A stretch of DNA of 64,000 bases from Collinsella sp. (GTDB lineage Bacteria; Actinomycetota; Coriobacteriia; Coriobacteriales; Coriobacteriaceae), in the NCBI GenBank assembly GCA_019414025.1, contig DXMU01000052.1:6996-70995 (forward strand). The letters are read 5' to 3'. Positions within the stretch are counted from its first letter, which is position 1; the number at the start of each line of letters is the position of its first letter. Made by a program: the position numbers and the translations under genes. A model generated the notes under the pieces. That model was not told the origin of the DNA and ran no database searches. It saw only the letters and a program-made list of their open reading frames with translations. Shown one piece after another: positions 7,059 to 15,878 of the stretch.

Positions 7059-10000
7059 CTACTTGGCCTTGCTGCGACGATGGAAGAAAGCGCCGATCGC
7101 GGCGATGATGGCGCCGAGACCACCGACGGTCACGACGGTCGCCGCCGTCTGGTCGCCGGTATTGGGGATCGCCGAACCGTTCTTCTTGCTGCCCTGGGCC
7201 TTGTCGCCTGCGGGCTTGCCCGCCTGGTTGCCGCCGTTCGAGCCATTGCCGGAACCCTGGTTGCCCGAGCCGCCCTGGTTGCCGGAGTCGGCATCCCTGA
7301 GGCTCTCAATGGCCAGCTTGAGCTGGTCATAGGCCGCCTGGAGCTGGGTGTCGGAAGCATTCTCATCACCCAAGACGTCCTCGGCGTAGGTAATGGCATC
7401 CGTCAGGGCCTTGACAGACTCGTCCGTCTTGCCCCTGGTGTCAGTCTCCTTCGCCTGCTTGACCAGGGCCTTGAGCTGCTTCTTAGTCGGATTCTCGACC
7501 GGGACCACCGGGGTCTTCTCGAGCGCGCCGCGGGCGCTCTCGAGCGCCCTGAGCGCCTGGTCGACCTCGTCCTGCGTGGCGTCCTCATCGCTCAAGATGG
7601 CGCGGGCGCTCGCCAGGGCGTTCTCGAGCGCCGTCCAGGAGGCCTCGGTGTAGTCACCGGCCTTGAGGTCGCCGGCAGCAACCTCGGCATCAACCTTTTC
7701 GATCGCGGTAGCGAGATCATCCTTCGCCACCGGATCGGGGACGGCCGTACCGTAGAACTTGAGCTCCGCCATGCTGCAGTAGGCATCAACGTCGCCACCG
7801 CCGGCGTGAATCACCTTGACGGTCACGTAGCGACCGCGCGCGGCGCCAAAGCTCATCTGCTTCCAGTCGCCACGGTCGGTGAGCACGCGGCCGTCGTTGT
7901 CGAAGGCGAACGTACCCATCGACGCGGCGGTGCCCATCTCATAACCGTCGGCAGTGTCGGAGACCAGTATCTCGGCCTCGAAGATATCGCCGTTAGTGCC
8001 GCCGTCCTGGCGCGGCAGGAATGTAACGTCGGTGAGATCGTAGTCGCGGCCCAGGTCGACACTCAGATACTGGGGCATACCGGTCCCATGGGCCCAGTCG
8101 CTGTGCCAAAGCGTCCGCTCGTCGCCGTCGAGAGCGTTGACGGCGTTGCTGCCCTCGTAGTCGGCCTCACTCGAGAAGTCGGCCACCTTGACGTTCTTGC
8201 GGTTCTCGGGCGTGTTGATGAGGATCTTCTCATCGACAGGGCGCATCTTGAGGCCGTCGATTGCCTTCTCGATCTTGGCAGTGGCGTCTGCGACATCCTT
8301 CTTGCTATAGCTGCCCTGGCCGCTGTCGAGGAGCTTCCGAGCCGCCTCGACCGCAGTGGTGAGAGCTGCATAGGAATCCTTGGTGTAGACGGACTCGCTG
8401 TAGCCCGCGGCCTTGGAAAGCGCTGCCACGAGCGCAGAGGTATCGACACCAGCCTTGACCTCGACCTCATAGGATGCGGTCTTGGAGGGGTCGAGTACCG
8501 ACGCCACCGTGATCTTTGCCTTGCCGGCCTTGTTGGCACGCAGGTAGTAGCTCACGCTATCGCCAGCCTGAACAGCGGAGACGCTTACCACAGAGGGGTC
8601 GGAGCTCTCGACCGTCACATAGGGGTAGCCAGCGCTCTCAGGCGTAGCCTTGGCGTCGACGGGCGTAATGTCGCCTTCAAAGAACTCGGTCTGGTTCTTG
8701 CCTAGCTCGACACCCTCGATGGCCTCGACACCCTGCGTGTAGTTGAAGTTGACCTCACGCAGTGTGAGCATCTGGTCACCCGATGCCTCAAGCGGCGTGA
8801 CCTCGACCTTGGTCGCCTTCTTGCCCTTGTTCTCGGCAGAGAGGTCAAAGGCGTAGCGAGCCAGGAAGGAATCGTACTCCCCGCCCGCGAACTCTTGGAT
8901 CGAGCCATCCTCGAACGTCACGACGGCCTTGATCTTCTGTACGGTTCCGTTGCCGCCGTTGCGGTTAACGACCTCGACGCTATCGAGTTTCGACGGCGTC
9001 TTAAATGCGAATGTCATCGTGGTGGGAAGCTTCACGTAACTCGGTAGCTTACCCTCGCTGTCCCAGTTGCCACTCCAGTTCCACAGGAACTCAAAGCCGT
9101 TGTCGCCCTCGTTATTATCGAACAGCGCGTTATAGCTCTTCTGCTGGATAAGTTTCTCGACGTTGGTCCCGTCGTCGGTCGTGAGCTCATCGTTGGTCAT
9201 CGTGATGTTGAAGGCATCCTGGGCGTACTCGGCGACCGTTGGCTGAGGAACGTCCGGCATCGTCACCGTGCCGTCGCTCGCAAACTCAAGTGCGTCGCAT
9301 GCCGGGCCGATAAGCCAAGATGTCGAGGGCAGTTCGACCTTTCCGGCGGTCTTGGCCTTGAGCTTGAAACTCGCCACCGCGCCAGTACCGTTGTAGAGCT
9401 TGCCATCGCCGCGGTTGGCAAAGGCGAGATTGATAGTCTGCGTTCCGTCCACGAACTGGACCTTCTCGCGAGACAGGTTCTCCATGCCGGCAGTCGAGCC
9501 GTCCTGCGCGATGCTCTCGGACACAAACTCGAACTGGTCGCTCTTGAAGTTGACGAGGGTGCCCAGGGCGTTGACGTTCTTGGCGTCGGCCGCATAGACA
9601 TCAACGGTGATCTCATCACCGGCCTCGACCTCGGTCTTGCTCGGAATCACCGCGAGCGAACCTGCGACCTTGCCCTTTTGTTTAGTGCCGCCGTCAAGAC
9701 CCGCCATGGTGAACGAGTAATCGTAGACGTCGTAAACGCCGTTATCGTTGAGGTCGGCGAAGTGGTCGCGGATCTGCGAACCGAACGTCGGGGTATCGGG
9801 CTCGCGATTCTCGAGGCCCAGATAGTTCTTCATGTTGGAGTAGTCTCCGTCGGAGATCGTGGCCTTGTTGAGGTTGGAGCCCACGGCGAAGCCATCCGTG
9901 CCGTCGGTCTTGTAGATGGCAATCTCGGACGCGGAGAAGAAATTGCCGACCGAGGCGAGCGGTGTCATGCGCACGTAACGGGCGGCCACGGTGCCGTCAA

Positions 10001-13000
10001 ACGCTACCGTCTTACAATCAGCGGAACGTGCCCAATCGACCTCCTGGCTCGTCCAGTGGACGCCATCGAGACTCGTCTCAACACGCATCTTGGTCACGGT
10101 GCCGTTGCCGGCGTCATCGCGCGGATAGTACTCGAGCTTATCGAGCTTGTAAGCGCGTCCATAGTCAACGGTAAGCGCCTTGCCCAGATCGTTGCCACCG
10201 GAGTGGAAACCGCCGTCGCCCGACTGGAACTCATGGTCGAAGGCGAGCTCGGCCTTATGGCTGCCGTAAAGTGAGCCCTCCCAGGTGATTTCCTCGGCGT
10301 CGGGGACGTTCCGCCACGGATCGAGTGCGGAGTTCGCCTCGAGCACATCGCTCCAGGCGGAGTAACCTTCGGCGTTGCGCGAACGAATCTGGTAGGTGTG
10401 CTTGCTATTGTAGGCGAGGTCGGTGTGCGTGAACTCGGCCGCATCACCCACGGCAAACACAGTGCCGTCGACCTTAAGGTCGTAGGAGGTAGCACCATCG
10501 ACCTTTCCCCAGGTGAGCTTGATGCTCGTTGGGGTCGTGGCGTCCTCGGGGGCAGCAAGGTTCGTGGGTGCGGAGAGGTTCTCGTTGAGGCGATCGGCTG
10601 TGAGCGTGGCGTCGGCGTTCACGAAACCGCCCAGCTCAAGCGTCTGCGCCGCTGCAGCAACATCGGTCTTCGCGAACTTGACGTAGACCTTGGGGTTCGT
10701 GGTGATCTTGGTGTTGTTGAAGCTCTCGCCCTGCGCGGCCTCGGTGCCGTCCGCATCGCTGCCGTAGTGGTTGAGGTTGGGGGTCTCGCTGTAGAAGTAG
10801 ACCGCCTGGCCGGCCTCGGGGGTCGCGGCGTCAAAGGTCTCCTGCGAGTCGACCTCAACCACGTTGAGTGCGGATCCGCCGTTCTTGGCGACAACGCTCG
10901 TGGGCTTGGCGGACACATTGGCCACGAAGGTCGTGGTGCGGTTGGAGTCGTAGCCGTTGTAGCCGCCCTGCGAGGCCTCGGCGGTAAAGGTCGCGGTGCC
11001 GCCTGCGGCCTTGGAGCTGTAGACGGTGCTCACATGCTCACCGTAGGAGATATTGTCGATCGTGCCGTAGGAATCGTCCTCAGTCGTGTTGTTCTCGATG
11101 GAGGAGCCGTCGTCCTCGTACTGCGTAAAGGTGCCGTCGCCCTCGGTGGCGAAGAACTCGACGATACGCTGGCTGCGGTCGGTACCCTTGGTGTTGGTGT
11201 CGCTCACGGCCTCGGGGTTGTTGTTCTCGGCGTACATCGGCACGATAGCGTTGGCCTTCACAAACAGCGGCAGCTTCCAAAGCGGAGCCTCGTAGTTGTT
11301 GAGAACCTGGCCGCCGCGATACTGCTTACCCGAGAAGTAATCGATCCAGATGGTGGGATTCTCGTCGGTGCCGTAGTTGGGGAGGTAAATCCCATTGCGA
11401 ATGTCGTTGCCGTTCTCGTCTGCCTGGGTATCCTGATACACCGGTGCCACTAGGAAGTTCTCACCGAACATATACTGGTACTGCGTCGAAGTGCTTGCGG
11501 CGTACTCGGAGTTGTCGGAAAGCAGCATGGCGCGGATCATGGGCAGGCCGGCATCGCCGTTACCCGTGTCGATGTTGGCCGCCGAGGCCGCGCTCGTGTA
11601 GATATAGGGCATGAGCTGCGCCTTGAGCTTGAGGTAGAAGCGCGAGATGCCTGTGTAGGGATCGCCGTGCGTCATGGGCGATTTACGGTAGGTGCCCCAA
11701 CCGTCCATGTCAAGCATAGAGGGCGTGAACGTCTTCCACTGGTAGTCACGCGCAGAGATGATGGGGTCGCCGCCAAAGATGCCATCCATGTCGGAGCCGA
11801 TGTTGGGGTTGCCCGAAAGACTCTGACCGATATACGTGGGGATATGGAAGCGAATGTACTCCCAGTTACCGCCATACTGGTCGCCGGTCCAAATGCCACC
11901 AAAGCGCTGCGTGCCGGCCCAACCATCGAGCGTGATGATGTTGGGGCGCTTGTTAGCGCCGGTCGTCACCGTGTCATAAGCTGTCTTGATGCCATTAAGA
12001 CCAAAGGAGTAGCCAGATCCAACCCAGGCAACGTCGGTCTTAAGGGTAGAGATGCCTCCCGTCTTGACCTCGGCGTCGAAGTCGCGAAGCAGGTGCCACG
12101 GGGTCTCGGAGTTGCTGTCGGGCTCAAGGTTGGACTGGGTCCACAAGCCCGTGCTCACACCCTTGGAGTTGGCATACTCGGTGAACTTCTTAAGGTTGTC
12201 GACATTGGCACGCACAGCGTTAAGACGGTCGGCCGAGCTCGTTCCGTCGGAGTTGACGCCGCCGGTCTTGTAGTAACCGTTCTGGCCATAGCCGGCGCCG
12301 TAGCCGTCGTTCGGCAGGAACCAACCGAGCGGCATGTCGTTGTCCTCGTAGTCATCGATAACCTGCCGAGCAGAGAACTGGCGGTCGAAATCGGTCGCTT
12401 TCATGTTCTCGGTATCAACCGTAGGGCCCTCACCGTTGAGCGTCTCGGCCGCAAGTGTGCCGTCGAGCTTGTAGCCCGTCGACATGCCAGACTCGTACTT
12501 AACGTCGCCCTTCTCGCTCGAGGACTTGCTGCCCTTGGTCTCCCACTTCTTTTGACCCGAGGTCGTTGACCAGCCATCACGGTTATAGGCATTAAGATGA
12601 CCAAGGTAGAACCCGTACTCGGGCAGCAGTACCGGGTTACCGGTCACCTTGTAGTAGTCCTGCAGCATCTCGGTTGCCACGTTCGAAGCGCCCTCGTTGG
12701 TCGCCACGAAGTAGTAGGCATCAAACTCATTCTCGCTGTGCAAAGTCGTGACCGTCGATGAGTCCGTGGAACCGAAGTCGTAGGAACCCTCTGCAAACGT
12801 GTTTCGGAGTACGCCGTAGCCGTCACTCGTCCAATAAAACGGGTTGGGCGAGGCAACGCCGCCATCGGTCCAGTTGTTCGTGTTGGAGATGGCGATGGTC
12901 TGGTTGGTGTGCAGGAAGCGTCCGTTCTGGGTGCCGCCGCCAAAGAAGTTCTCGGACTTCTCCTTGGCGAGCGTCTGGACGGTACCCTTCTTATCAAGGT

Positions 13001-13472
13001 CGAGGGACGCGGACTCGGAAACCACGACACGGTCGCCTGACTTGATACTCATCTTGCCAGTCGCCTTGTCCAGGATCACGGTCGCCTTTCCGCCGGTGAT
13101 CTCGATAGTGTCGCCCTTGTCGGCAACCGTCGCACTCGGCTTGCTGTAGGTGTCCGAGGTATCGGGCTGAGCCTGGATCTTAGCCGTGTGGGACTTACTA
13201 CGCGGCGTGGCGTACTCGGAAAACTCACCCTTGGGGTCGACGTTATAACGGAAAATACCGTCCTCGAGGAACGTAATACGGCCCTTGATGCCGTCAGCGA
13301 AATCGATGTCGACGACATTCGAGGCAGACTGGGACACGGTCGCCGAGTCGACGCCCTTGAGTGGCGTGGCAATCGCCTGCTGGGGATTGGCAAACACGAG
13401 CGTCGCTGCAGTGGCAACGAGGACCGCGCTTCCCTTCACCCACCGTTTCGTAAAAATGGAATTCCTGCGCAT
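7059..13472 (-). CDS. Giant cell-wall-anchored GH31 glycosidase, probably alpha-N-acetylgalactosaminidase type
   Basis: A secreted enzyme of 2137 residues. In order: signal peptide (1-35); GH31 N-terminal domain (about 45-290); GH31 barrel (about 290-750) with TLKTDVAWVG (candidate nucleophile Asp480) and WTGDQYGGNW (candidate acid/base Asp531); fibronectin III (about 968-1050); F5/8-type carbohydrate-binding domain (1060-1190); dockerin-like segment (1200-1258) with DLNDNGVYDVYDY; cohesin-like domain (1272-1405); a second discoidin-like domain (1440-1580); Ig-like domain (1585-1672); a FIVAR repeat (1678-1740); a third F5/8 domain (1758-1908); two more FIVAR repeats (1915-2060); Gly/Asn-rich spacer; IPNTGD at 2102-2107, hydrophobic helix and basic tail. 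The KTDVAWVG/GDQYGG motifs resemble the GH31 subgroup that acts on alpha-GalNAc of mucin-type glycans. That specificity is recalled from the family, not proven. The ATG at 13472 follows AAAGGAG. Confidence 0.85.
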   Translation of the reverse strand: MRRNSIFTKRWVKGSAVLVATAATLVFANPQQAIATPLKGVDSATVSQSASNVVDIDFADGIKGRITFLEDGIFRYNVDPKGEFSEYATPRSKSHTAKIQAQPDTSDTYSKPSATVADKGDTIEITGGKATVILDKATGKMSIKSGDRVVVSESASLDLDKKGTVQTLAKEKSENFFGGGTQNGRFLHTNQTIAISNTNNWTDGGVASPNPFYWTSDGYGVLRNTFAEGSYDFGSTDSSTVTTLHSENEFDAYYFVATNEGASNVATEMLQDYYKVTGNPVLLPEYGFYLGHLNAYNRDGWSTTSGQKKWETKGSKSSSEKGDVKYESGMSTGYKLDGTLAAETLNGEGPTVDTENMKATDFDRQFSARQVIDDYEDNDMPLGWFLPNDGYGAGYGQNGYYKTGGVNSDGTSSADRLNAVRANVDNLKKFTEYANSKGVSTGLWTQSNLEPDSNSETPWHLLRDFDAEVKTGGISTLKTDVAWVGSGYSFGLNGIKTAYDTVTTGANKRPNIITLDGWAGTQRFGGIWTGDQYGGNWEYIRFHIPTYIGQSLSGNPNIGSDMDGIFGGDPIISARDYQWKTFTPSMLDMDGWGTYRKSPMTHGDPYTGISRFYLKLKAQLMPYIYTSAASAANIDTGNGDAGLPMIRAMLLSDNSEYAASTSTQYQYMFGENFLVAPVYQDTQADENGNDIRNGIYLPNYGTDENPTIWIDYFSGKQYRGGQVLNNYEAPLWKLPLFVKANAIVPMYAENNNPEAVSDTNTKGTDRSQRIVEFFATEGDGTFTQYEDDGSSIENNTTEDDSYGTIDNISYGEHVSTVYSSKAAGGTATFTAEASQGGYNGYDSNRTTTFVANVSAKPTSVVAKNGGSALNVVEVDSQETFDAATPEAGQAVYFYSETPNLNHYGSDADGTEAAQGESFNNTKITTNPKVYVKFAKTDVAAAAQTLELGGFVNADATLTADRLNENLSAPTNLAAPEDATTPTSIKLTWGKVDGATSYDLKVDGTVFAVGDAAEFTHTDLAYNSKHTYQIRSRNAEGYSAWSDVLEANSALDPWRNVPDAEEITWEGSLYGSHKAELAFDHEFQSGDGGFHSGGNDLGKALTVDYGRAYKLDKLEYYPRDDAGNGTVTKMRVETSLDGVHWTSQEVDWARSADCKTVAFDGTVAARYVRMTPLASVGNFFSASEIAIYKTDGTDGFAVGSNLNKATISDGDYSNMKNYLGLENREPDTPTFGSQIRDHFADLNDNGVYDVYDYSFTMAGLDGGTKQKGKVAGSLAVIPSKTEVEAGDEITVDVYAADAKNVNALGTLVNFKSDQFEFVSESIAQDGSTAGMENLSREKVQFVDGTQTINLAFANRGDGKLYNGTGAVASFKLKAKTAGKVELPSTSWLIGPACDALEFASDGTVTMPDVPQPTVAEYAQDAFNITMTNDELTTDDGTNVEKLIQQKSYNALFDNNEGDNGFEFLWNWSGNWDSEGKLPSYVKLPTTMTFAFKTPSKLDSVEVVNRNGGNGTVQKIKAVVTFEDGSIQEFAGGEYDSFLARYAFDLSAENKGKKATKVEVTPLEASGDQMLTLREVNFNYTQGVEAIEGVELGKNQTEFFEGDITPVDAKATPESAGYPYVTVESSDPSVVSVSAVQAGDSVSYYLRANKAGKAKITVASVLDPSKTASYEVEVKAGVDTSALVAALSKAAGYSESVYTKDSYAALTTAVEAARKLLDSGQGSYSKKDVADATAKIEKAIDGLKMRPVDEKILINTPENRKNVKVADFSSEADYEGSNAVNALDGDERTLWHSDWAHGTGMPQYLSVDLGRDYDLTDVTFLPRQDGGTNGDIFEAEILVSDTADGYEMGTAASMGTFAFDNDGRVLTDRGDWKQMSFGAARGRYVTVKVIHAGGGDVDAYCSMAELKFYGTAVPDPVAKDDLATAIEKVDAEVAAGDLKAGDYTEASWTALENALASARAILSDEDATQDEVDQALRALESARGALEKTPVVPVENPTKKQLKALVKQAKETDTRGKTDESVKALTDAITYAEDVLGDENASDTQLQAAYDQLKLAIESLRDADSGNQGGSGNQGSGNGSNGGNQAGKPAGDKAQGSKKNGSAIPNTGDQTAATVVTVGGLGAIIAAIGAFFHRRSKAK

Positions 13473-13983
13473 CTGGTCTCCTTTCTTCCGACATGCTGAG
13501 GTGCCGAGGACGCCCCCCGGCAGCATGGGAAAACGTATCAAACGGAGATGTTCGGTACATTCCGCACAATGGGGGCCACCCGTTACCAAGGGGCCAACTG
13601 GTAGTAACCAGATAGCCACCTACTAGGTCATATCAACATATGGGAGCACTTGCGCACCCAAGTTCGGAATTCTCCCAGCGGCAGCAAAATAAGCGTCAAC
13701 GGCAAGGTGGGCTTAATAAGCCATACCAATTGGTTCTTCAGTCAAATACCAATCTAGCAAAAATGTACTGTTTGTCTGGTATTACACAGACCATACCTTT
13801 CCCTCGGGAACTGGGCTTCGCGAAGTTTCCCGAGGGAAAGGCTCAGCCGCCATCCTGCAACCTACCGGGGATTGCCATGACGTACGTTGGCTGATTTGGT
13901 TTGGAATGAGATGTTGACGGTGGCTGATGGGCACAACTGTCCCGGGTGCATTTCAAGATGCACCTAAATGTCTGTCTTTATCC
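13473..13983. promoter_or_regulatory. Long intergenic region upstream of the GH31 gene
   Basis: There is no convincing gene in these 511 bases between the MarR gene and the GH31 gene, both minus strand. It holds an AT-richer stretch (about 13690-13800) with a perfect ACCAATTGGT palindrome at 13725-13734, further GGTAT/ATACC half-sites nearby, and a strong hairpin at 13796-13841. It probably contains the GH31 promoter and operator sites. I could not fix the -35 and -10 boxes. Confidence 0.5.
13796..13841. repeat. Conserved-loop hairpin, family A copy 1
   Basis: A 15-bp stem (CCTTTCCCTCGGGAA with TTCCCGAGGGAAAGG) encloses a loop with CTGGGCTTCGCGAAG. The loop recurs as its reverse complement, CTTCGCGAAGCCCAG, inside the hairpin at 19021-19101, whose stem sequence differs. 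Confidence 0.75.
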
Positions 13984-14460
13984 TTATAGATTGTCCAGGT
14001 AGTCGTCGGCATCATAGGTAAGGCTGTAAGCTTTATTCAGGATGCGCACGAGCTCCTGGGCATCGTGCTCGCCGAGCGCTGAGAGTTGTTTCGAGAGCGA
14101 TGCCACACTCTCGGCATTTTTTTTCGCCGCGAAATCACGGCCTTCCTCGGTAATGCTCACCAGCACACGCCGACGATCGTTTGGATCAGTCCTGCGCTGA
14201 ACGTAACCCTTACTCTCGAGTGAATCCAAGATATGCGACATGCGCGCACGGGAGAATTTCAGCTTCTTGGCAATCTCGGAGGGAATGACATCACCGTCAA
14301 TACCCGATAGATACTGTAAAACCGGTGCCTCGCCCACACTGGCGCCGCCGGCAGCACTCAAGGATCCCTTGGCAAGGGAACGTGAGTACACAATCAGTTT
14401 TCGAGCGACGTCATCGTAATCCACTGGGGATATTGTCCTTTGCAACTCTAGAAGGGCCAT
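13984..14460 (-). CDS. MarR-family transcriptional regulator
   Basis: A 158-residue winged-helix regulator. The DNA-binding core runs over residues 50-110: DVIPSEIAKKLKFSRARMSH is the helix-turn-helix, and KGYVQRRTDPNDRRRVLVSITEEG is the wing with the family's DxRR motif. Flanking helices form the usual dimer interface. Such proteins commonly repress neighbouring genes and respond to small ligands or oxidation. The next gene on the strand is the GH31 glycosidase, 511 bases downstream, and a palindrome (ACCAATTGGT) lies between. A small membrane protein gene is 68 bases upstream. Control of either neighbour is only a guess. Confidence 0.85.
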   Translation of the reverse strand: MALLELQRTISPVDYDDVARKLIVYSRSLAKGSLSAAGGASVGEAPVLQYLSGIDGDVIPSEIAKKLKFSRARMSHILDSLESKGYVQRRTDPNDRRRVLVSITEEGRDFAAKKNAESVASLSKQLSALGEHDAQELVRILNKAYSLTYDADDYLDNL

Positions 14461-14528
14461 AAAACCGTCATTTGCCGTACATTAGTTAACATTCGCAACA
14501 ATTATTTATGATACCCCAACGCGGAAGT

Positions 14529-14855
14529 CTATTGCTCGTCCTTCTTGCGTCGCATAAGCTCCTCAACGTCGACACCAGCGGCCTCGAGCATGCGCTCGAC
14601 ATTCTTTTTGGCGTTGGTCGTGCCGACCTTAAGCACGATCGAAAGCGGAGTGCCCACCACCAGGCACACGATGCCCACGGGGACACCCCAGCCGGGGCCG
14701 CCCTGCATACCCCACATCCCCATCAAAAAGCCAATCGCCACGAGCGAATAGCCCAGGCGCAGCCAAACATTGAGCCGCTGAATAGCATCGGTCTGCATCT
14801 TTGCCTCGCGAATCAAGTCGTCGCGCGAAAGGTCGTGTCCATGTTTCTCGTGCAT
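14529..14855 (-). CDS. Small two-helix membrane protein of unknown function
   Basis: The 108-residue product starts MHEKHGHDLSRDDLIREAKM. It has a His-rich, charged N-terminus, two hydrophobic segments (about 36-52 and 56-78) around a Gly/Met-rich turn, and a charged C-terminus (NAKKNVERMLEAAGVDVEELMRRKKDEQ) likely to be helical. I do not recognise a named family. The ATG at 14855 is preceded by a perfect GAGGAGG five bases away. An upstream in-frame ATG (14897) lacks such a site. It lies upstream of the MarR gene on the same strand and may share its transcript. Confidence 0.7.
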   Translation of the reverse strand: MHEKHGHDLSRDDLIREAKMQTDAIQRLNVWLRLGYSLVAIGFLMGMWGMQGGPGWGVPVGIVCLVVGTPLSIVLKVGTTNAKKNVERMLEAAGVDVEELMRRKKDEQ

Positions 14856-14998
14856 ATGGTCCTCCTCGTGCAAAGTGTGCATCATGCGCAAGTGCATCGT
14901 TTGTCGAATACGTCATCTTTCAAGAGCAATATAGCGGGTGTCGTGTAGGCGATGGAGGTCGCTGGCCATATTGCCCTTGAAGGGCGGCGCAAAATCAG

Positions 14999-15028
14999 AA
15001 GGCCGTGCGGTTGAGGCCGCACGGCCTT
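14999..15028 (-). terminator. Terminator of the PTS operon
   Basis: A perfect 12-bp stem (AAGGCCGTGCGG with CCGCACGGCCTT) with a 6-base loop lies 23 bases after the IID stop. The following T-run on the minus strand is weak (CTGATTTTG). Confidence 0.7.
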
Positions 15029-15050
15029 ACAGGGGGCCAGGGGATGATGA

Positions 15051-15878
15051 CTAGTAGCTCAGTGCCGGGTCGAAGAAGCCAATGAGAACGCCCACAAATG
15101 CGATCACAACGAGGATCAGCATCATAACGATGGGGTTGACCTTCTTCTTGGTCATCATGTACCAGCAGAAGATGATGAAGATCATCGGCAGCAGGTGCGG
15201 ATAGATGCCATCGAGCGTGTCCTGGAACTTACCGCCACCGGGCAGCACCAGGTTGGGGCTGCAGGTGATGGAGACCCAGGTAGCACCGACTGCACCGATG
15301 ACCATGGTACCGACCATCACGATGGAATCACGCAGAGCCTTGGCCTTGGGGCCGACGAGGGCCTCGACCGCCTTGCCGCCGAGCTCATAGCCCTGGTTGT
15401 AGGCAAAGCGCATGCCAAGGAACATGAGCAGGTTCCACACGACAATATAGAAGATGGCGCCGAGCGGGGAGCCGCCGGTCGAGAGACCGAGGGCAATACC
15501 GAGCAGGATCGGGATCAGGGTACCGACGATCAGCGAGTCGCCAAGGCCGGCGAGCGGGCCCATGAGGCCGGCGCGGATGCCGTTGATGGCGTCGTCGTCG
15601 ATGGCCTCGCCGTTTGCGCGAGCCTCCTCGAGGCCGGCGGTGACGCCGACAATCATGGTGCCGATCTGCGGCTCGGTGTTGAAGAACGCGGAGTAGGTCT
15701 GGAGGGCCTGCTTCTGCTCCTCGGGCGTGTCGTAGAGCTCCTCGACAATCGGAAGCATGGCGCACAGGTAACCGAAGGTCTGCATGTGCTCCTGCGAGAA
15801 GCAGGTCAGGTTGCCATAGGACCAGTTACGGAACGACTTGGCAAGCGTTTTCTTAGAGAGCTTTTTCTTCTCTGCCAT
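15051..15878 (-). CDS. PTS mannose/fructose/sorbose-family IID component
   Basis: One of the two membrane subunits of a mannose-class phosphotransferase permease. The 275-residue protein has the IID pattern: an amphipathic N-terminus (SKKTLAKSFRNWSYGNLTCFSQEHMQ), the cytosolic region FFNTEPQIGTMIVGVTAGLEEA, the signature GIRAGLMGPLAGLGDSLIVGTL, and C-terminal hydrophobic helices. Its ATG shares a base with the stop of the IIC gene (TAATG), as expected for coupled subunits. Mannose-class systems also carry glucose, fructose, sorbose or amino sugars, so the sugar cannot be named here. Confidence 0.94.
   Translation of the reverse strand: MAEKKKLSKKTLAKSFRNWSYGNLTCFSQEHMQTFGYLCAMLPIVEELYDTPEEQKQALQTYSAFFNTEPQIGTMIVGVTAGLEEARANGEAIDDDAINGIRAGLMGPLAGLGDSLIVGTLIPILLGIALGLSTGGSPLGAIFYIVVWNLLMFLGMRFAYNQGYELGGKAVEALVGPKAKALRDSIVMVGTMVIGAVGATWVSITCSPNLVLPGGGKFQDTLDGIYPHLLPMIFIIFCWYMMTKKKVNPIVMMLILVVIAFVGVLIGFFDPALSY

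Noticed and set aside
13640..13894. A short plus-strand frame upstream of the GH31 gene
   Set aside because: It spans the strong hairpin at 13796-13841, and its translation has no structure or ribosome site.
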